A stretch of DNA of 12,019 nt from an uncultured Gammaproteobacteria bacterium. GTDB taxonomy: Bacteria > Pseudomonadota > Gammaproteobacteria > SZUA-140. Below are positions 1-8,035 of the stretch, one piece after another. The notes under the pieces were generated by a model, which saw nothing but the letters and a program-made list of their open reading frames with translations, had not been told where the DNA came from and made no database searches. The DNA lies in contig CALZIG010000038.1 in the NCBI GenBank assembly GCA_945787585.1, positions 1-12,019 on the forward strand, read 5' to 3'. How positions within the stretch are numbered: the stretch's first letter is position 1; every line of letters begins with the position of its first letter. The position numbers and the translations under genes are program-made.

Positions 1-748
1 CATAATCACACGGTGCTGTATCACCCGGACCATTGGATAAAAATATCACTTAAGTTTGCATCGCAATCACTTAACTCGCGGGAGTCTGAGAGGGCACTAC
101 CGTCACGTTACAGCCACGATCCACCAGCATGCGCAGAATATTTCGTTTTACCCCGAAGTCATAGGCGACTACGTTAAAGCGATGCCCATCGGCCGCATGT
201 TGTATGGTCGAAGTGGACCAACGTCCGACACCCTGATCCCACGGGTACGGTTTGTCCGTCGTCACCGCTTTGGCCAGGTCCATCCCCTTCAAACCGGGAA
301 AGCCACGTGCAGCTGCTAGTGCAGTTGCTTCGTCAATCGTATTACCTGTGACGATGCAGCCGTTCTGCGCGCCTTTGTCGCGCAGAATGCGTGTTAAGCG
401 ACGAGTGTCAATATCAGCTATGCCGATCACATGATGACGTTCAAGGTAACTTTGCAGTGACGCTTCTGCGCGCCAGCTGCTATGCACGAGTGGCAGGTCA
501 CGAATCACCAGTCCGCTGGCGGCAATCCCAGCCGACTCTTCGTCATCAGCATTGACGCCGACATTGCCGATGTGCGGCTGGGTTAACGTTACGATCTGTT
601 GAGCATATGAGGGATCAGTGAGAATCTCCTGATAACCCGTAATCGAGGTGTTAAACACAACCTCGCCCGTCGTCTCACCTTCAGCGCCAATAGCACTTCC
701 CCAGAACAAACTTCCATCTTCAAGGGCTAATAAGGCAGGTAGCGGCAC
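1..748 (-). pseudogene. carA: carA, carbamoyl-phosphate synthase small subunit; 5' part only, interrupted by two in-frame TAA codons
   Basis: CarA supplies ammonia from glutamine to CarB for carbamoyl phosphate, the precursor of arginine and pyrimidines. The first 225 residues match CarA well: the start [17 protein letters not shown], then [36 protein letters not shown] and [20 protein letters not shown]. The start is GTG at 748, preceded by GGAG at good spacing; the overlapping ATG at 750 is out of frame. Reading stops at TAA (71-73), where the family continues with residues like TPASEV. The same frame resumes VIAMQT, meets a second TAA (50-52), then continues IFLSNGPGDTAPCDY to the window edge. 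The conserved protein on both sides, without frameshift, shows one gene broken by nonsense codons. A product ending at residue 225 (family about 380) would lack the glutaminase domain with its catalytic cysteine. True decay and an error near a contig end are both possible. Identification is sure; the cause is not. Confidence 0.85.
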
Positions 749-811
749 ATTCTTCTCCAGCAGATAGACAAAACGGGAAGAGTCATAAACTCATCCCGCT
801 TAAAGAAACTC

Positions 812-817
812 ATTATA
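812..817 (-). promoter_or_regulatory. candidate -10 box upstream of carA
   Basis: A perfect TATAAT on the minus strand lies about 62 bp before the carA GTG, inside the 216-bp dapB-carA spacer. No recognisable -35 sits 16-18 bp upstream (the hexamer at 17 bp spacing is GGCTGC), so a promoter here would need an activator. Known carAB operons are controlled by arginine and pyrimidines from the region before carA, which makes a promoter in this spacer plausible. I did not find a convincing ARG box. The rest of the spacer (818-964) shows only weak short stems, such as ACCCT/AGGGT around 896-915. Confidence 0.25.
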
Positions 818-964
818 TTTGTTTGATTGTCTACGCAGCCACCTGAAATCCCGCCTGGAATCAAGGAATCATGCTGTTCAGACGACAGGATTTTACCCTA
901 TCTGAAGGGAGGGTGTCCATCCAACATCACGATCGATGCGGTAAAAAAGGAGCGATACGACGCA

Positions 965-1786
<822 letters not shown>

Positions 1787-1853
1787 TTAATTTATTTTTG
1801 TTTATCTACATCCCATTGCTCACCGCGACTACGGCATTCCAGGGAACTCCAAC

Positions 1854-1874
1854 GAGGAGAGGGCATTTCTCCCC
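1854..1874 (-). other. small RNA hairpin just after dnaJ
   Basis: Five nucleotides after the dnaJ stop codon, the minus-strand transcript can form a 7-bp stem (GGGGAGA with TCTCCTC, one G-U pair) around a 7-nt loop. No U-run follows, so it is not an intrinsic terminator. It could protect the 3' end of dnaJ mRNA or act at processing. The stem could also be chance. Confidence 0.3.
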
Positions 1875-1879
1875 TGTGG

Positions 1880-3022
1880 TTAGATTTTTAAGTCTTCAAA
1901 AAACTTCTTCACCCCACCAAACCACGAGTGAGATTTAGGGCTGTGTTTACTGCCAGCATCCGCCAGCGTCCCCTCGAACTCCTGCAAGATCTCTTTCTGT
2001 CGGCCACTGAGGCTGACCGGTGTTTCAACAATCACTTTGCACAGCAGGTCACCCACTGCGCCGCCATGGACCGATTTGACGCCCTTTTCACGCAGCCGGA
2101 AAACACGCCCGGTTTGCGTTTCAGCAGGGATCTTCAACTTCACACGACCAGAAAGGGTCGGCACATCCAGCTCTCCCCCCAGTGCAGCGGTCACAAAACT
2201 GATCGGCATTTCGCAATAGAGGTTGCTACCATCACGAGAGAATATCGTATGTGGACGCACGCGCACCTGCACATAAAGATCACCGGCCGGGCCACCATTC
2301 TCACCCGCCTCACCTTCGCCAGAGAGTCGAATGCGATCACCACTATCAACCCCTGCAGGGATCTTCACCGACAGTGTCTTGTGTTCCTGCTTACGCCCTT
2401 CACCATGACAATCACCACACGGTGATGAGATCGTCTTACCCTTTCCTTTACATTTGGGGCACGCCTGCTGGATCGAAAAAAAGCCCTGCTGCATCCGCAC
2501 CTGCCCCTGACCATTACAGGTGGCACAAACGGTGGGTGAGCTGCCTTTCTTCGCGCCGCTACCACTACAGGTTTCACATTTGACTTTAGTGGGCAGACGT
2601 ACCTTGACCGTGGTGCCCTGCACCGCATCTTCCAGGCTCAGATCAAGGTCGTAACGCAGATCGGCACCACGATAGACCTGCTGACCGCCGCCGCCCGCTC
2701 CCCGTGCCCCGCCAAAGATATCCCCGAAGACATCGTCAAAAATGTCGCTAAAATTACCATTACCCCCACGCGCCCCACCGAAACCACCGGCAGAAGGATC
2801 AACACCGGCGTGCCCAAACTGATCATAAGCGGCACGCTTTTGTGGGTCAGCCAATGTTTCGTAAGCCTCTTTGGCCTCTTTAAACTTCTCTTCGGACCCC
2901 TTGTTATCAGGATTACGATCCGGGTGATGCTTCATCGCCAAACGTCGGTAAGCCTTTTTCAACTCGGCATCCGAGGCGTTTTTCGCGACCCCAAGTACCT
3001 CGTAGTAGTCCCTTTTTGCCAT
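1880..3022 (-). CDS. dnaJ: Chaperone DnaJ (Hsp40)
   Basis: DnaJ delivers unfolded clients to DnaK and stimulates its ATPase. The full type-I layout is present in 380 residues. The J domain spans residues 1-70, with HPD at 33-35. A Gly/Phe-rich linker runs from about 75 to 117. Four CxxCxGxG zinc repeats have cysteines at 149/152, 166/169, 188/191 and 202/205. The C-terminal substrate-binding and dimerisation domains follow. The ATG at 3022 gives the usual [12 protein letters not shown] start. The Shine-Dalgarno sequence is weak (AGG about 9 nt upstream). dnaJ follows dnaK by 183 bp, and a strong terminator hairpin lies in that gap, so its expression relative to dnaK is probably reduced or separately driven. 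Between hairpin and start codon I see only a poor promoter match (TTAATG-N17-CAGAAT). Nothing is missing from the protein. Confidence 0.98.
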   Translation of the reverse strand: MAKRDYYEVLGVAKNASDAELKKAYRRLAMKHHPDRNPDNKGSEEKFKEAKEAYETLADPQKRAAYDQFGHAGVDPSAGGFGGARGGNGNFSDIFDDVFGDIFGGARGAGGGGQQVYRGADLRYDLDLSLEDAVQGTTVKVRLPTKVKCETCSGSGAKKGSSPTVCATCNGQGQVRMQQGFFSIQQACPKCKGKGKTISSPCGDCHGEGRKQEHKTLSVKIPAGVDSGDRIRLSGEGEAGENGGPAGDLYVQVRVRPHTIFSRDGSNLYCEMPISFVTAALGGELDVPTLSGRVKLKIPAETQTGRVFRLREKGVKSVHGGAVGDLLCKVIVETPVSLSGRQKEILQEFEGTLADAGSKHSPKSHSWFGGVKKFFEDLKI

Positions 3023-3076
3023 AATTCTTTGCCTAAATCTCTAATTCTGAATAAATATTGACCACACATTAAACAT

Positions 3077-3106
3077 AAAAACGCGGGGCGCAAACCCCGC
3101 GTTTTT
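3077..3106 (-). terminator. strong intrinsic terminator between dnaK and dnaJ
   Basis: A perfect 12-bp inverted repeat, AAAAACGCGGGG / CCCCGCGTTTTT, surrounds a 6-nt loop. The GC stem is followed by five Ts on either strand, so the structure reads as bidirectional. On the minus strand it lies about 100 nt after the dnaK stop and 54 nt before the dnaJ start. No plus-strand gene ends here, so its likely role is to terminate or attenuate dnaK transcription before dnaJ. Confidence 0.9.
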
Positions 3107-3205
3107 AACGCCCACCCTGATCAGGTGCTGTGCTCAAACATGCCCCACTCCGCACAGTTGTGCATCGGGTGTTGTCTGAAAACATCGCACCTCATCGCTC
3201 AAGGG

Positions 3206-5140
3206 CTACTTCTTTTGATCATCCTTTACTTCTTCAAACTCGGCATCAACTACATTGTCACCTTCGTTCTTTTCTGAAGAAGTACTCTCCTGTGCCGTTT
3301 CTGCTGCGCCTTCCGCGCCACCTTTTTCGGCATAGGCTTTTTCAGCAATCTTGGCAGAGGCCTCAGTCAACACGGTAGTCTTCGCTTCAATCTGTGCCAG
3401 ATCATCACCCTTTATCGCAGTCTTAAGCTCTTCGATTGCCGCTTCGATTTTGCTCTTCTCTTCTGCATCAACCTGATCACCCAGGTCTTCAACAGACTTG
3501 TTCACTGCATGAATCATGTTGTCCGCCTGATTGCGTGCCGCCACCAGCTCATGAAATTTACGATCATCCTCAGCATGAGCCTCGGCATCCGAGACCATTT
3601 TCGCAACCTCTTCATCCGATAAGCCACTAGAGGCCTTGATCACGATCGACTGCTCTTTACCGGTGGCTTTATCTTTCGCAGATACATTGAGAATACCGTT
3701 GGCATCAATATCGAAACTCACTTCGATCTGTGGGGTGCCACGCTGTGCTGGCGGGATATCACTCAGATCAAAGCGCCCCAGTGATTTATTCGCCGACGCC
3801 ACTTCACGCTCACCCTGCAATACATGCACAGTCACTGCAGTCTGATTATCATCAGCCGTCGAAAACACCTGGCTCGCCTTGGTTGGAATGGTGGTGTTCT
3901 TTTCGATCAGCTTGGTCATCACGCCACCCATGGTTTCGATACCCAGCGACAACGGGGTAACATCGAGCAGCAGTACGTCTTTAACTTCGCCACCCAACAC
4001 ACCACCCTGAATCGCCGCGCCAACAGCGACGGCTTCATCTGGATTCACATCCCTACGTGGCTCACGACCAAAGAAGTTTTGCACCGCTTCCTGCACCATC
4101 GGCATACGCGTCTGACCACCGACCAGAATCACATCATCGATATCAGAGGCACTCAGGCCTGCGTCCTTCAGTGCAATTTTACAGGGCTCAATGGTACCCA
4201 TCACGAGTTCTTCTACCAATGACTCCAGCTTGGCGCGAGTCATCTTGATATTAAGATGTTTGGGGCCACTCGCATCGGCCGTGATGTACGGCAGGTTTAC
4301 ATCGGTATGTTGACTGGAAGAGAGTTCAATCTTCGCCTTCTCTGCCGCCTCTTTAAGACGTTGCAACGCCAGAGGATCACTGTGCAGATCCACCCCAGAG
4401 TCTTTTTTAAATTCATCAGAAAGATAATCAATCAGACGGGTATCAAAATCTTCACCGCCGAGGAATGTGTCACCATTGGTCGACAGCACTTCAAACTGGT
4501 GCTCACCTTCAATCTCAGCAATTTCGATAATTGAAATATCAAAGGTACCACCACCGAGGTCATACACAGCAATCTTGGAATCACCGCGATTTTTGTCCAT
4601 ACCGTAGGCGAGTGCCGCAGCAGTCGGTTCATTGATGATACGTTTTACTTCAAGGCCCGCAATCTTGCCTGCATCCTTGGTCGCCTGACGCTGCGAATCG
4701 TTGAAATATGCCGGTACAGTGATGACCGCTTCAGTCACCTCTTCACCAAGAAAATCTTCAGCCGTCTTTTTCATCTTCATCAAGACACGTGCGGAGACTT
4801 CAGGGGCCGCCATCTTGTTGCCATTGACCTCGACCCAGGCATCACCGTTGTCGGCCTTAACAATATTATAGGGCACTAGTTTGATATCGCGCTGTACCAC
4901 TTCTTCTTCAAAACGGCGTCCAATCAGGCGTTTGATGGCAAACAGGGTGTTGACAGGATTGGTCACTGCCTGACGCTTGGCTGACATGCCCACCAGAATT
5001 TCATTGTCATCCGTGTATGCGACAACAGAAGGTGTCGTACGGCTACCTTCGCTGTTCTCAAGCACACGCGGCTTGCCACCATCCATCACTGCTACACACG
5101 AGTTGGTGGTACCCAAGTCAATACCAATAATTTTTCCCAT
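3206..5140 (-). CDS. dnaK: Chaperone protein DnaK (Hsp70)
   Basis: DnaK is the ATP-driven cytoplasmic Hsp70 that works with DnaJ and GrpE. At 644 residues it is full length. The nucleotide-binding domain shows GIDLGTTNS (6-14), the catalytic lysine K70 in [16 protein letters not shown] (170-180), DLGGGTFD (194-201, with the autophosphorylation-type T199) and GGQTRMP (341-347). The conserved interdomain linker DVLLLDV is at 388-394. A substrate-binding domain and helical lid follow, ending in the acidic tail [10 protein letters not shown] typical of bacterial DnaK. The ATG at 5140 has GGAG about 9 nt upstream and gives the standard start [14 protein letters not shown]. It follows grpE by 93 bp, in which a promoter-like element is visible, and is followed by a terminator hairpin. 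Transcription is therefore probably both from the hrcA promoter and from its own. Confidence 0.99.
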   Translation of the reverse strand: MGKIIGIDLGTTNSCVAVMDGGKPRVLENSEGSRTTPSVVAYTDDNEILVGMSAKRQAVTNPVNTLFAIKRLIGRRFEEEVVQRDIKLVPYNIVKADNGDAWVEVNGNKMAAPEVSARVLMKMKKTAEDFLGEEVTEAVITVPAYFNDSQRQATKDAGKIAGLEVKRIINEPTAAALAYGMDKNRGDSKIAVYDLGGGTFDISIIEIAEIEGEHQFEVLSTNGDTFLGGEDFDTRLIDYLSDEFKKDSGVDLHSDPLALQRLKEAAEKAKIELSSSQHTDVNLPYITADASGPKHLNIKMTRAKLESLVEELVMGTIEPCKIALKDAGLSASDIDDVILVGGQTRMPMVQEAVQNFFGREPRRDVNPDEAVAVGAAIQGGVLGGEVKDVLLLDVTPLSLGIETMGGVMTKLIEKNTTIPTKASQVFSTADDNQTAVTVHVLQGEREVASANKSLGRFDLSDIPPAQRGTPQIEVSFDIDANGILNVSAKDKATGKEQSIVIKASSGLSDEEVAKMVSDAEAHAEDDRKFHELVAARNQADNMIHAVNKSVEDLGDQVDAEEKSKIEAAIEELKTAIKGDDLAQIEAKTTVLTEASAKIAEKAYAEKGGAEGAAETAQESTSSEKNEGDNVVDAEFEEVKDDQKK

Positions 5141-5208
5141 ATCCTGAATCTCCGTAGTTAAATCTCTTAATGCTTACTATTTACTAAAATCTTATTGCGC
5201 TTGCATGC

Positions 5209-5237
5209 TATATAGCGATGACAATTCGGCTTTTCAA
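5209..5237 (-). promoter_or_regulatory. putative dnaK promoter overlapping the grpE stop codon
   Basis: The minus strand reads TTGAAA (5232-5237), a 17-bp spacer, then TATATA (5209-5214). That is a 5/6 -35 match and a 4/6 -10 match to sigma-70 at ideal spacing. The grpE stop TGA lies inside the -35. The same -35 read as CTTGAAA equals the sigma-32 consensus, and CGCTATATA 14 bp further resembles CCCCATnTA in part. The -10 sits in the palindrome GCTATATAGC. The expected start site is about 60 nt before dnaK. Which sigma factor is used cannot be decided from sequence. Confidence 0.5.
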
Positions 5238-5866
5238 GCGGTCTCATCAATTTTATTCTGTGGGTCATCCTGTGGTGCTGCAGCCTTCGACACCACCACC
5301 ATCGCCGGGCGAATCAGGCGGTCATTCAACACATAGCCTTTCTGAAACACCGTCATAACGGTATTTGGCTCAAAATCAGCGGTCTCCTGACTCGACATCG
5401 CTTGATGAAACTCAGGGTTAAACTTTTCACCCTGCGGGTTAACCTCTTCGATGCCAAATTTATCCAGCACTCCAGAGAACATCTGTAGCGTCAGCTCCAT
5501 CCCTTCCCTAATCTTGGCACTCCCCTCATCCTGATCATCTCCCTCGGCGACCGCTGCCATCCCCAGTTCCATGCTGTCCTTAACGGGAATCAGCTCTAGC
5601 GCCAGCTTCTCTACACCATATTTATGGGCATTAGCCAGCTCACGCTCTGCGCGTCGTTGTGCATTTGAGAGATCGGCACGCGCCATCAACAGTTGATTCC
5701 AGTGCTCATCCGCCTTTGCCTGCGCATCTTGCAAGGTCAGTAATAGCTCTTCGTGTGATTGTGGCGGGGTTTCCTCACCCACAACCTGTTCATCATTAAC
5801 CCCAACCTCAGGCTGAGACGCTCCCATGTTGCCCTCTACAGACGCTTCCTTTTCATTACTCATCAT
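5234..5866 (-). CDS. grpE: Nucleotide exchange factor GrpE
   Basis: GrpE releases ADP from DnaK, resetting the chaperone cycle; it acts as a dimer in the cytoplasm. The 210 residues are typical. They comprise an acidic, disordered N-terminus (about 1-38), a long helical dimerisation region rich in Ala/Glu/Leu (about 40-100, including RADLSNAQRRAERELANAHKYG) and the C-terminal beta domain with EKFNPEFHQAMS and GYVLNDRLIRPAMVVVSKA. The start has two adjacent ATGs (5866 and 5863). GGAGAG lies 5 nt before the first, so 5866 is taken, though 5863 is equally usable. It follows hrcA by 43 bp, consistent with co-transcription. An AT-rich TATATATAA run in that gap could give an extra start, but its -35 is unconvincing. 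Its stop codon is embedded in the promoter-like element for dnaK. Confidence 0.97.
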   Translation of the reverse strand: MMSNEKEASVEGNMGASQPEVGVNDEQVVGEETPPQSHEELLLTLQDAQAKADEHWNQLLMARADLSNAQRRAERELANAHKYGVEKLALELIPVKDSMELGMAAVAEGDDQDEGSAKIREGMELTLQMFSGVLDKFGIEEVNPQGEKFNPEFHQAMSSQETADFEPNTVMTVFQKGYVLNDRLIRPAMVVVSKAAAPQDDPQNKIDETA

Positions 5867-5909
5867 TAAAACTCTCCAGCAATACCAAATAATAATTTAT
5901 ATATAGGGA

Positions 5910-6959
5910 CTATTTTGACTGAGCCAAGGCCGCACTGACCAATTTTGCCGTCACATCAACAATAGGGATGACTCGCTCATAAGCCATCCGTGTCGGACCA
6001 ATCACACCCAGTATCCCCAGCACCTCGCCGTCCACCTGATAACCCGAAGTCACCATGCTGCACTCATTCAGTACGCCGTAACCCGACTCTTCACCGATAA
6101 AGATCTGTACCCCGTCGCCATCAATACATCGATCCAGCAACTGTAGAATCTGCTGCTTCTCATTAAAGGCCTCAAACAGACCACGTAACTTTTCGATGTT
6201 CGAAAGCTCCTCAAATCCCATCAAACAGGTCTGACCGCTCATCACAAAGTCATCACTATTCGACGAGGATGACGGCTGATCGAACACCTGTTCCGCCATC
6301 GTAATCGCCTGTTGCATCATCTGCTCCATGCCGACTTTGGTCTCACGCAACTCCTTGAGAATACGATGGCGGACGTCTAACAGTTCACGCCCCGCCAGCT
6401 CACTGTTCAGGTAATTGGCTGACTGTTGCAACTCCGCCGCCGTATAGTGACGATCTACCCGAATGACCGTGTTCTGCACTTCTTTTTCATTAATCACCAG
6501 AATCGCCAGAATACGATTATCCGAGAGCGGCATAAATTCGATATGTCGCAACGAAGAACGCTTCGCGGTACGGGGTATCATCACCATTCCAGCCATCGCT
6601 GTAATCCCCGATAGATAGCTCGACACCGAGGTTGCCAGCTCCTGCTTTGATCCTTCTCCGCTAAACTGGCCGCGCATCGTCATGATCTCACGTTCATTCA
6701 GCGGCGTGATCGTCAACAACGAATCGACAAACATGCGGTAGCCCTTATTCGTCGGGATTCGCCCAGCCGAGGTGTGTGGCGACTTCACCATGCCCAGCTC
6801 TTCAAGATCCGCCATCGCATTACGGACCGTTGCCGCACTGACATCCAGCCCGGAATCGCGCGCCAGCGCACGCGAACCGACCGGTTGCCCGCTGCGAATA
6901 TAGCTCTCTTCTAACACCTTAAGCAGATGCTGAGCACGTTCTCCAAGTTCTTCTGCCAC
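5910..6959 (-). CDS. hrcA: Heat-inducible transcription repressor HrcA
   Basis: HrcA represses chaperone operons by binding CIRCE operators; its activity is known to depend on GroEL in other bacteria. The 349 residues are near the family length. The N-terminal winged helix-turn-helix is clear: RAQHLLKVLEESYIRSGQPVGSRALAR (about 8-34), then SAATVRNAMADLEELGMVKSPHTSAGRIPT (about 41-70) and GYRMFVDSLL. A GAF-like effector region and dimerisation segments follow, with IGEESGYGVLNECSMVTSGY and GVIGPTRMAYERVIPIVD near the end. The start is GTG at 6959 with no good ribosome-binding site. An in-frame TAA lies 24 nt upstream and family members begin close to this point, so it is the best choice. It is the first gene of the chaperone operon, and a perfect CIRCE lies 47 bp upstream, indicating autoregulation. 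Confidence 0.97.
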   Translation of the reverse strand: MAEELGERAQHLLKVLEESYIRSGQPVGSRALARDSGLDVSAATVRNAMADLEELGMVKSPHTSAGRIPTNKGYRMFVDSLLTITPLNEREIMTMRGQFSGEGSKQELATSVSSYLSGITAMAGMVMIPRTAKRSSLRHIEFMPLSDNRILAILVINEKEVQNTVIRVDRHYTAAELQQSANYLNSELAGRELLDVRHRILKELRETKVGMEQMMQQAITMAEQVFDQPSSSSNSDDFVMSGQTCLMGFEELSNIEKLRGLFEAFNEKQQILQLLDRCIDGDGVQIFIGEESGYGVLNECSMVTSGYQVDGEVLGILGVIGPTRMAYERVIPIVDVTAKLVSAALAQSK

Positions 6960-7005
6960 GCTATGTTTCAGGTCTTTTTAGCTATTTACGTAAGGAATGC
7001 AGATA

Positions 7006-7032
7006 TTAGCACTCGCAATCTTAGAGTGCTAA
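7006..7032. promoter_or_regulatory. CIRCE operator (HrcA binding site)
   Basis: TTAGCACTC-N9-GAGTGCTAA is a perfect 9-bp inverted repeat with a 9-bp spacer, identical to the CIRCE consensus. It lies between divergent hrcA and nadK, and the repressor gene is adjacent. It overlaps the -10 of the proposed hrcA promoter, so bound HrcA would block transcription of hrcA-grpE-dnaK. Confidence 0.97.
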
Positions 7033-7046
7033 ACTTGAATTTGCAA
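7018..7046 (-). promoter_or_regulatory. hrcA operon promoter, overlapped by CIRCE
   Basis: On the minus strand TTGCAA (7041-7046), a 17-bp spacer and TAAGAT (7018-7023) make a sigma-70-type promoter with 4/6 matches in each box. The -10 occupies the spacer of the CIRCE and transcription would start near 7011, giving an hrcA leader of about 50 nt. The match of position with the operator strengthens an otherwise moderate score. Confidence 0.6.
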
Positions 7047-7067
7047 GTCATTGATAAAATGAAGTTA

Positions 7068-7096
7068 TTGGCGATTTGCGGCGTCCGTGATACTTT
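7068..7096 (+). promoter_or_regulatory. candidate nadK-recN promoter
   Basis: TTGGCG (7068-7073), a 17-bp spacer and TACTTT (7091-7096) with an extended TGa just before the -10 lie about 30 bp before the nadK start. The boxes are moderate matches only. An alternative is TAAAAT near 7055, which lacks a properly spaced -35. Confidence 0.3.
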
Positions 7097-7127
7097 CGCC
7101 ACAAGACGCAGCGAAAATTTATGAGAA

Positions 7128-8021
7128 ATGGAAAAAACGATGACACAACAAACATTTAAAACTGTTGGTCTGATTGGTAAACAGAGTGACCCGCGCGTTG
7201 GCGAGGCACTGCAGACCCTCAGCCAGTGGCTACTGGAACAGGGACTGACAGTCTATCTCGACGAAGTAAACGCCGATATCGTCACCCATAATTCGCTGGA
7301 AATCTGTAGTCGCAACGAGATTGGTGAGCGCTGCGACCTCGCCATCGTCGTCGGTGGTGATGGCACGCTGCTCAATGCCGCACGCGCGCTGGCCGATCAC
7401 AATGTACCACTCGCCGGCGTCAACCTCGGTCGCCTCGGCTTTCTCACCGACATCTCGCACGATAATATGATCGAATATCTTGGCGCCATCCTGCAAGGTG
7501 ACTACATCACCGAAGAACGCTTTCTGCTCAATAGCACCATCTTCCGCCAGGGCGAAAAACTCAATGAGGCAAGCGCTTTTAATGACGTCGTGATCCACAA
7601 ATGGAATGTCGCGCGCATGATCGAACTGGAGACCTATATTAACGGCAAACTGCTCAACCAGCAGCGCTCGGACGGGCTGATCATCTCAACCCCCACCGGC
7701 TCGACCGCCTACGCCCTCTCCGCCGGCGGCCCGATCATCGATCCCACGCTCAACGCACTACTGCTGGTGCCGGTCTGCCCACACACCATGAGTAATCGCC
7801 CTATCGTCGTCGGTGGTGATAATGAAGTTGAAGTGGTGATCTGCGAACGCAATCATGACAACGCACAGGTGACCTGTGATGGCCAGATCAGCTTCGGACT
7901 CTCTTCGGGTGATCGCATCCTGATCAAAAAGAAAGAGCAGTCGATCCAGCTGATCCACCCATCACAGCACGACCATTATGAGATACTCCGCGCCAAACTC
8001 CACTGGGCGGAAAATCCGTAA
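7128..8021 (+). CDS. nadK: NAD kinase (ATP/polyphosphate-dependent)
   Basis: NadK phosphorylates NAD to NADP in the cytoplasm and so sets the NADPH supply. The family hallmarks are present: GGDGT (76-80) in a run continuing LLNAARALA, then GVNLGRLGFLTDI (about 97-109), NDVVIHK (152-158) and SDGLIISTPTGSTAYALSAGG (about 181-201). The length, 297 residues, is usual. Two starts are possible: ATG at 7128 (MEKTMTQQ) or ATG at 7140 (MTQQTFKTVGLIGK). The second has a weak GGA 8 nt upstream and matches the usual beginning just before the KTVGLIGK strand. Neither has a strong ribosome-binding site, so the true product may be four residues shorter. It is divergent from hrcA, sharing the CIRCE-containing control region, and recN follows after 14 bp. 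Confidence 0.97.
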   Translation: MEKTMTQQTFKTVGLIGKQSDPRVGEALQTLSQWLLEQGLTVYLDEVNADIVTHNSLEICSRNEIGERCDLAIVVGGDGTLLNAARALADHNVPLAGVNLGRLGFLTDISHDNMIEYLGAILQGDYITEERFLLNSTIFRQGEKLNEASAFNDVVIHKWNVARMIELETYINGKLLNQQRSDGLIISTPTGSTAYALSAGGPIIDPTLNALLLVPVCPHTMSNRPIVVGGDNEVEVVICERNHDNAQVTCDGQISFGLSSGDRILIKKKEQSIQLIHPSQHDHYEILRAKLHWAENP

Positions 8022-8035
8022 CGCCGGATAACACC

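Noticed and set aside
50..73. Reassignment or programmed read-through of TAA as an explanation for the carA stops
   Set aside because: TAA ends dnaJ, nadK, recN and the DUF3581 gene at the expected C-termini, so it works as a stop here. Two read-through sites seven codons apart are implausible.
5141..5233. A second CIRCE before dnaK
   Set aside because: No TTAGCACTC or GAGTGCTAA is present in this spacer; the only palindrome is GCTATATAGC.
7230..7598. 122-codon minus-strand frame within nadK
   Set aside because: nadK is certain in this interval; the frame has no promoter, no ribosome-binding site and no known motif.
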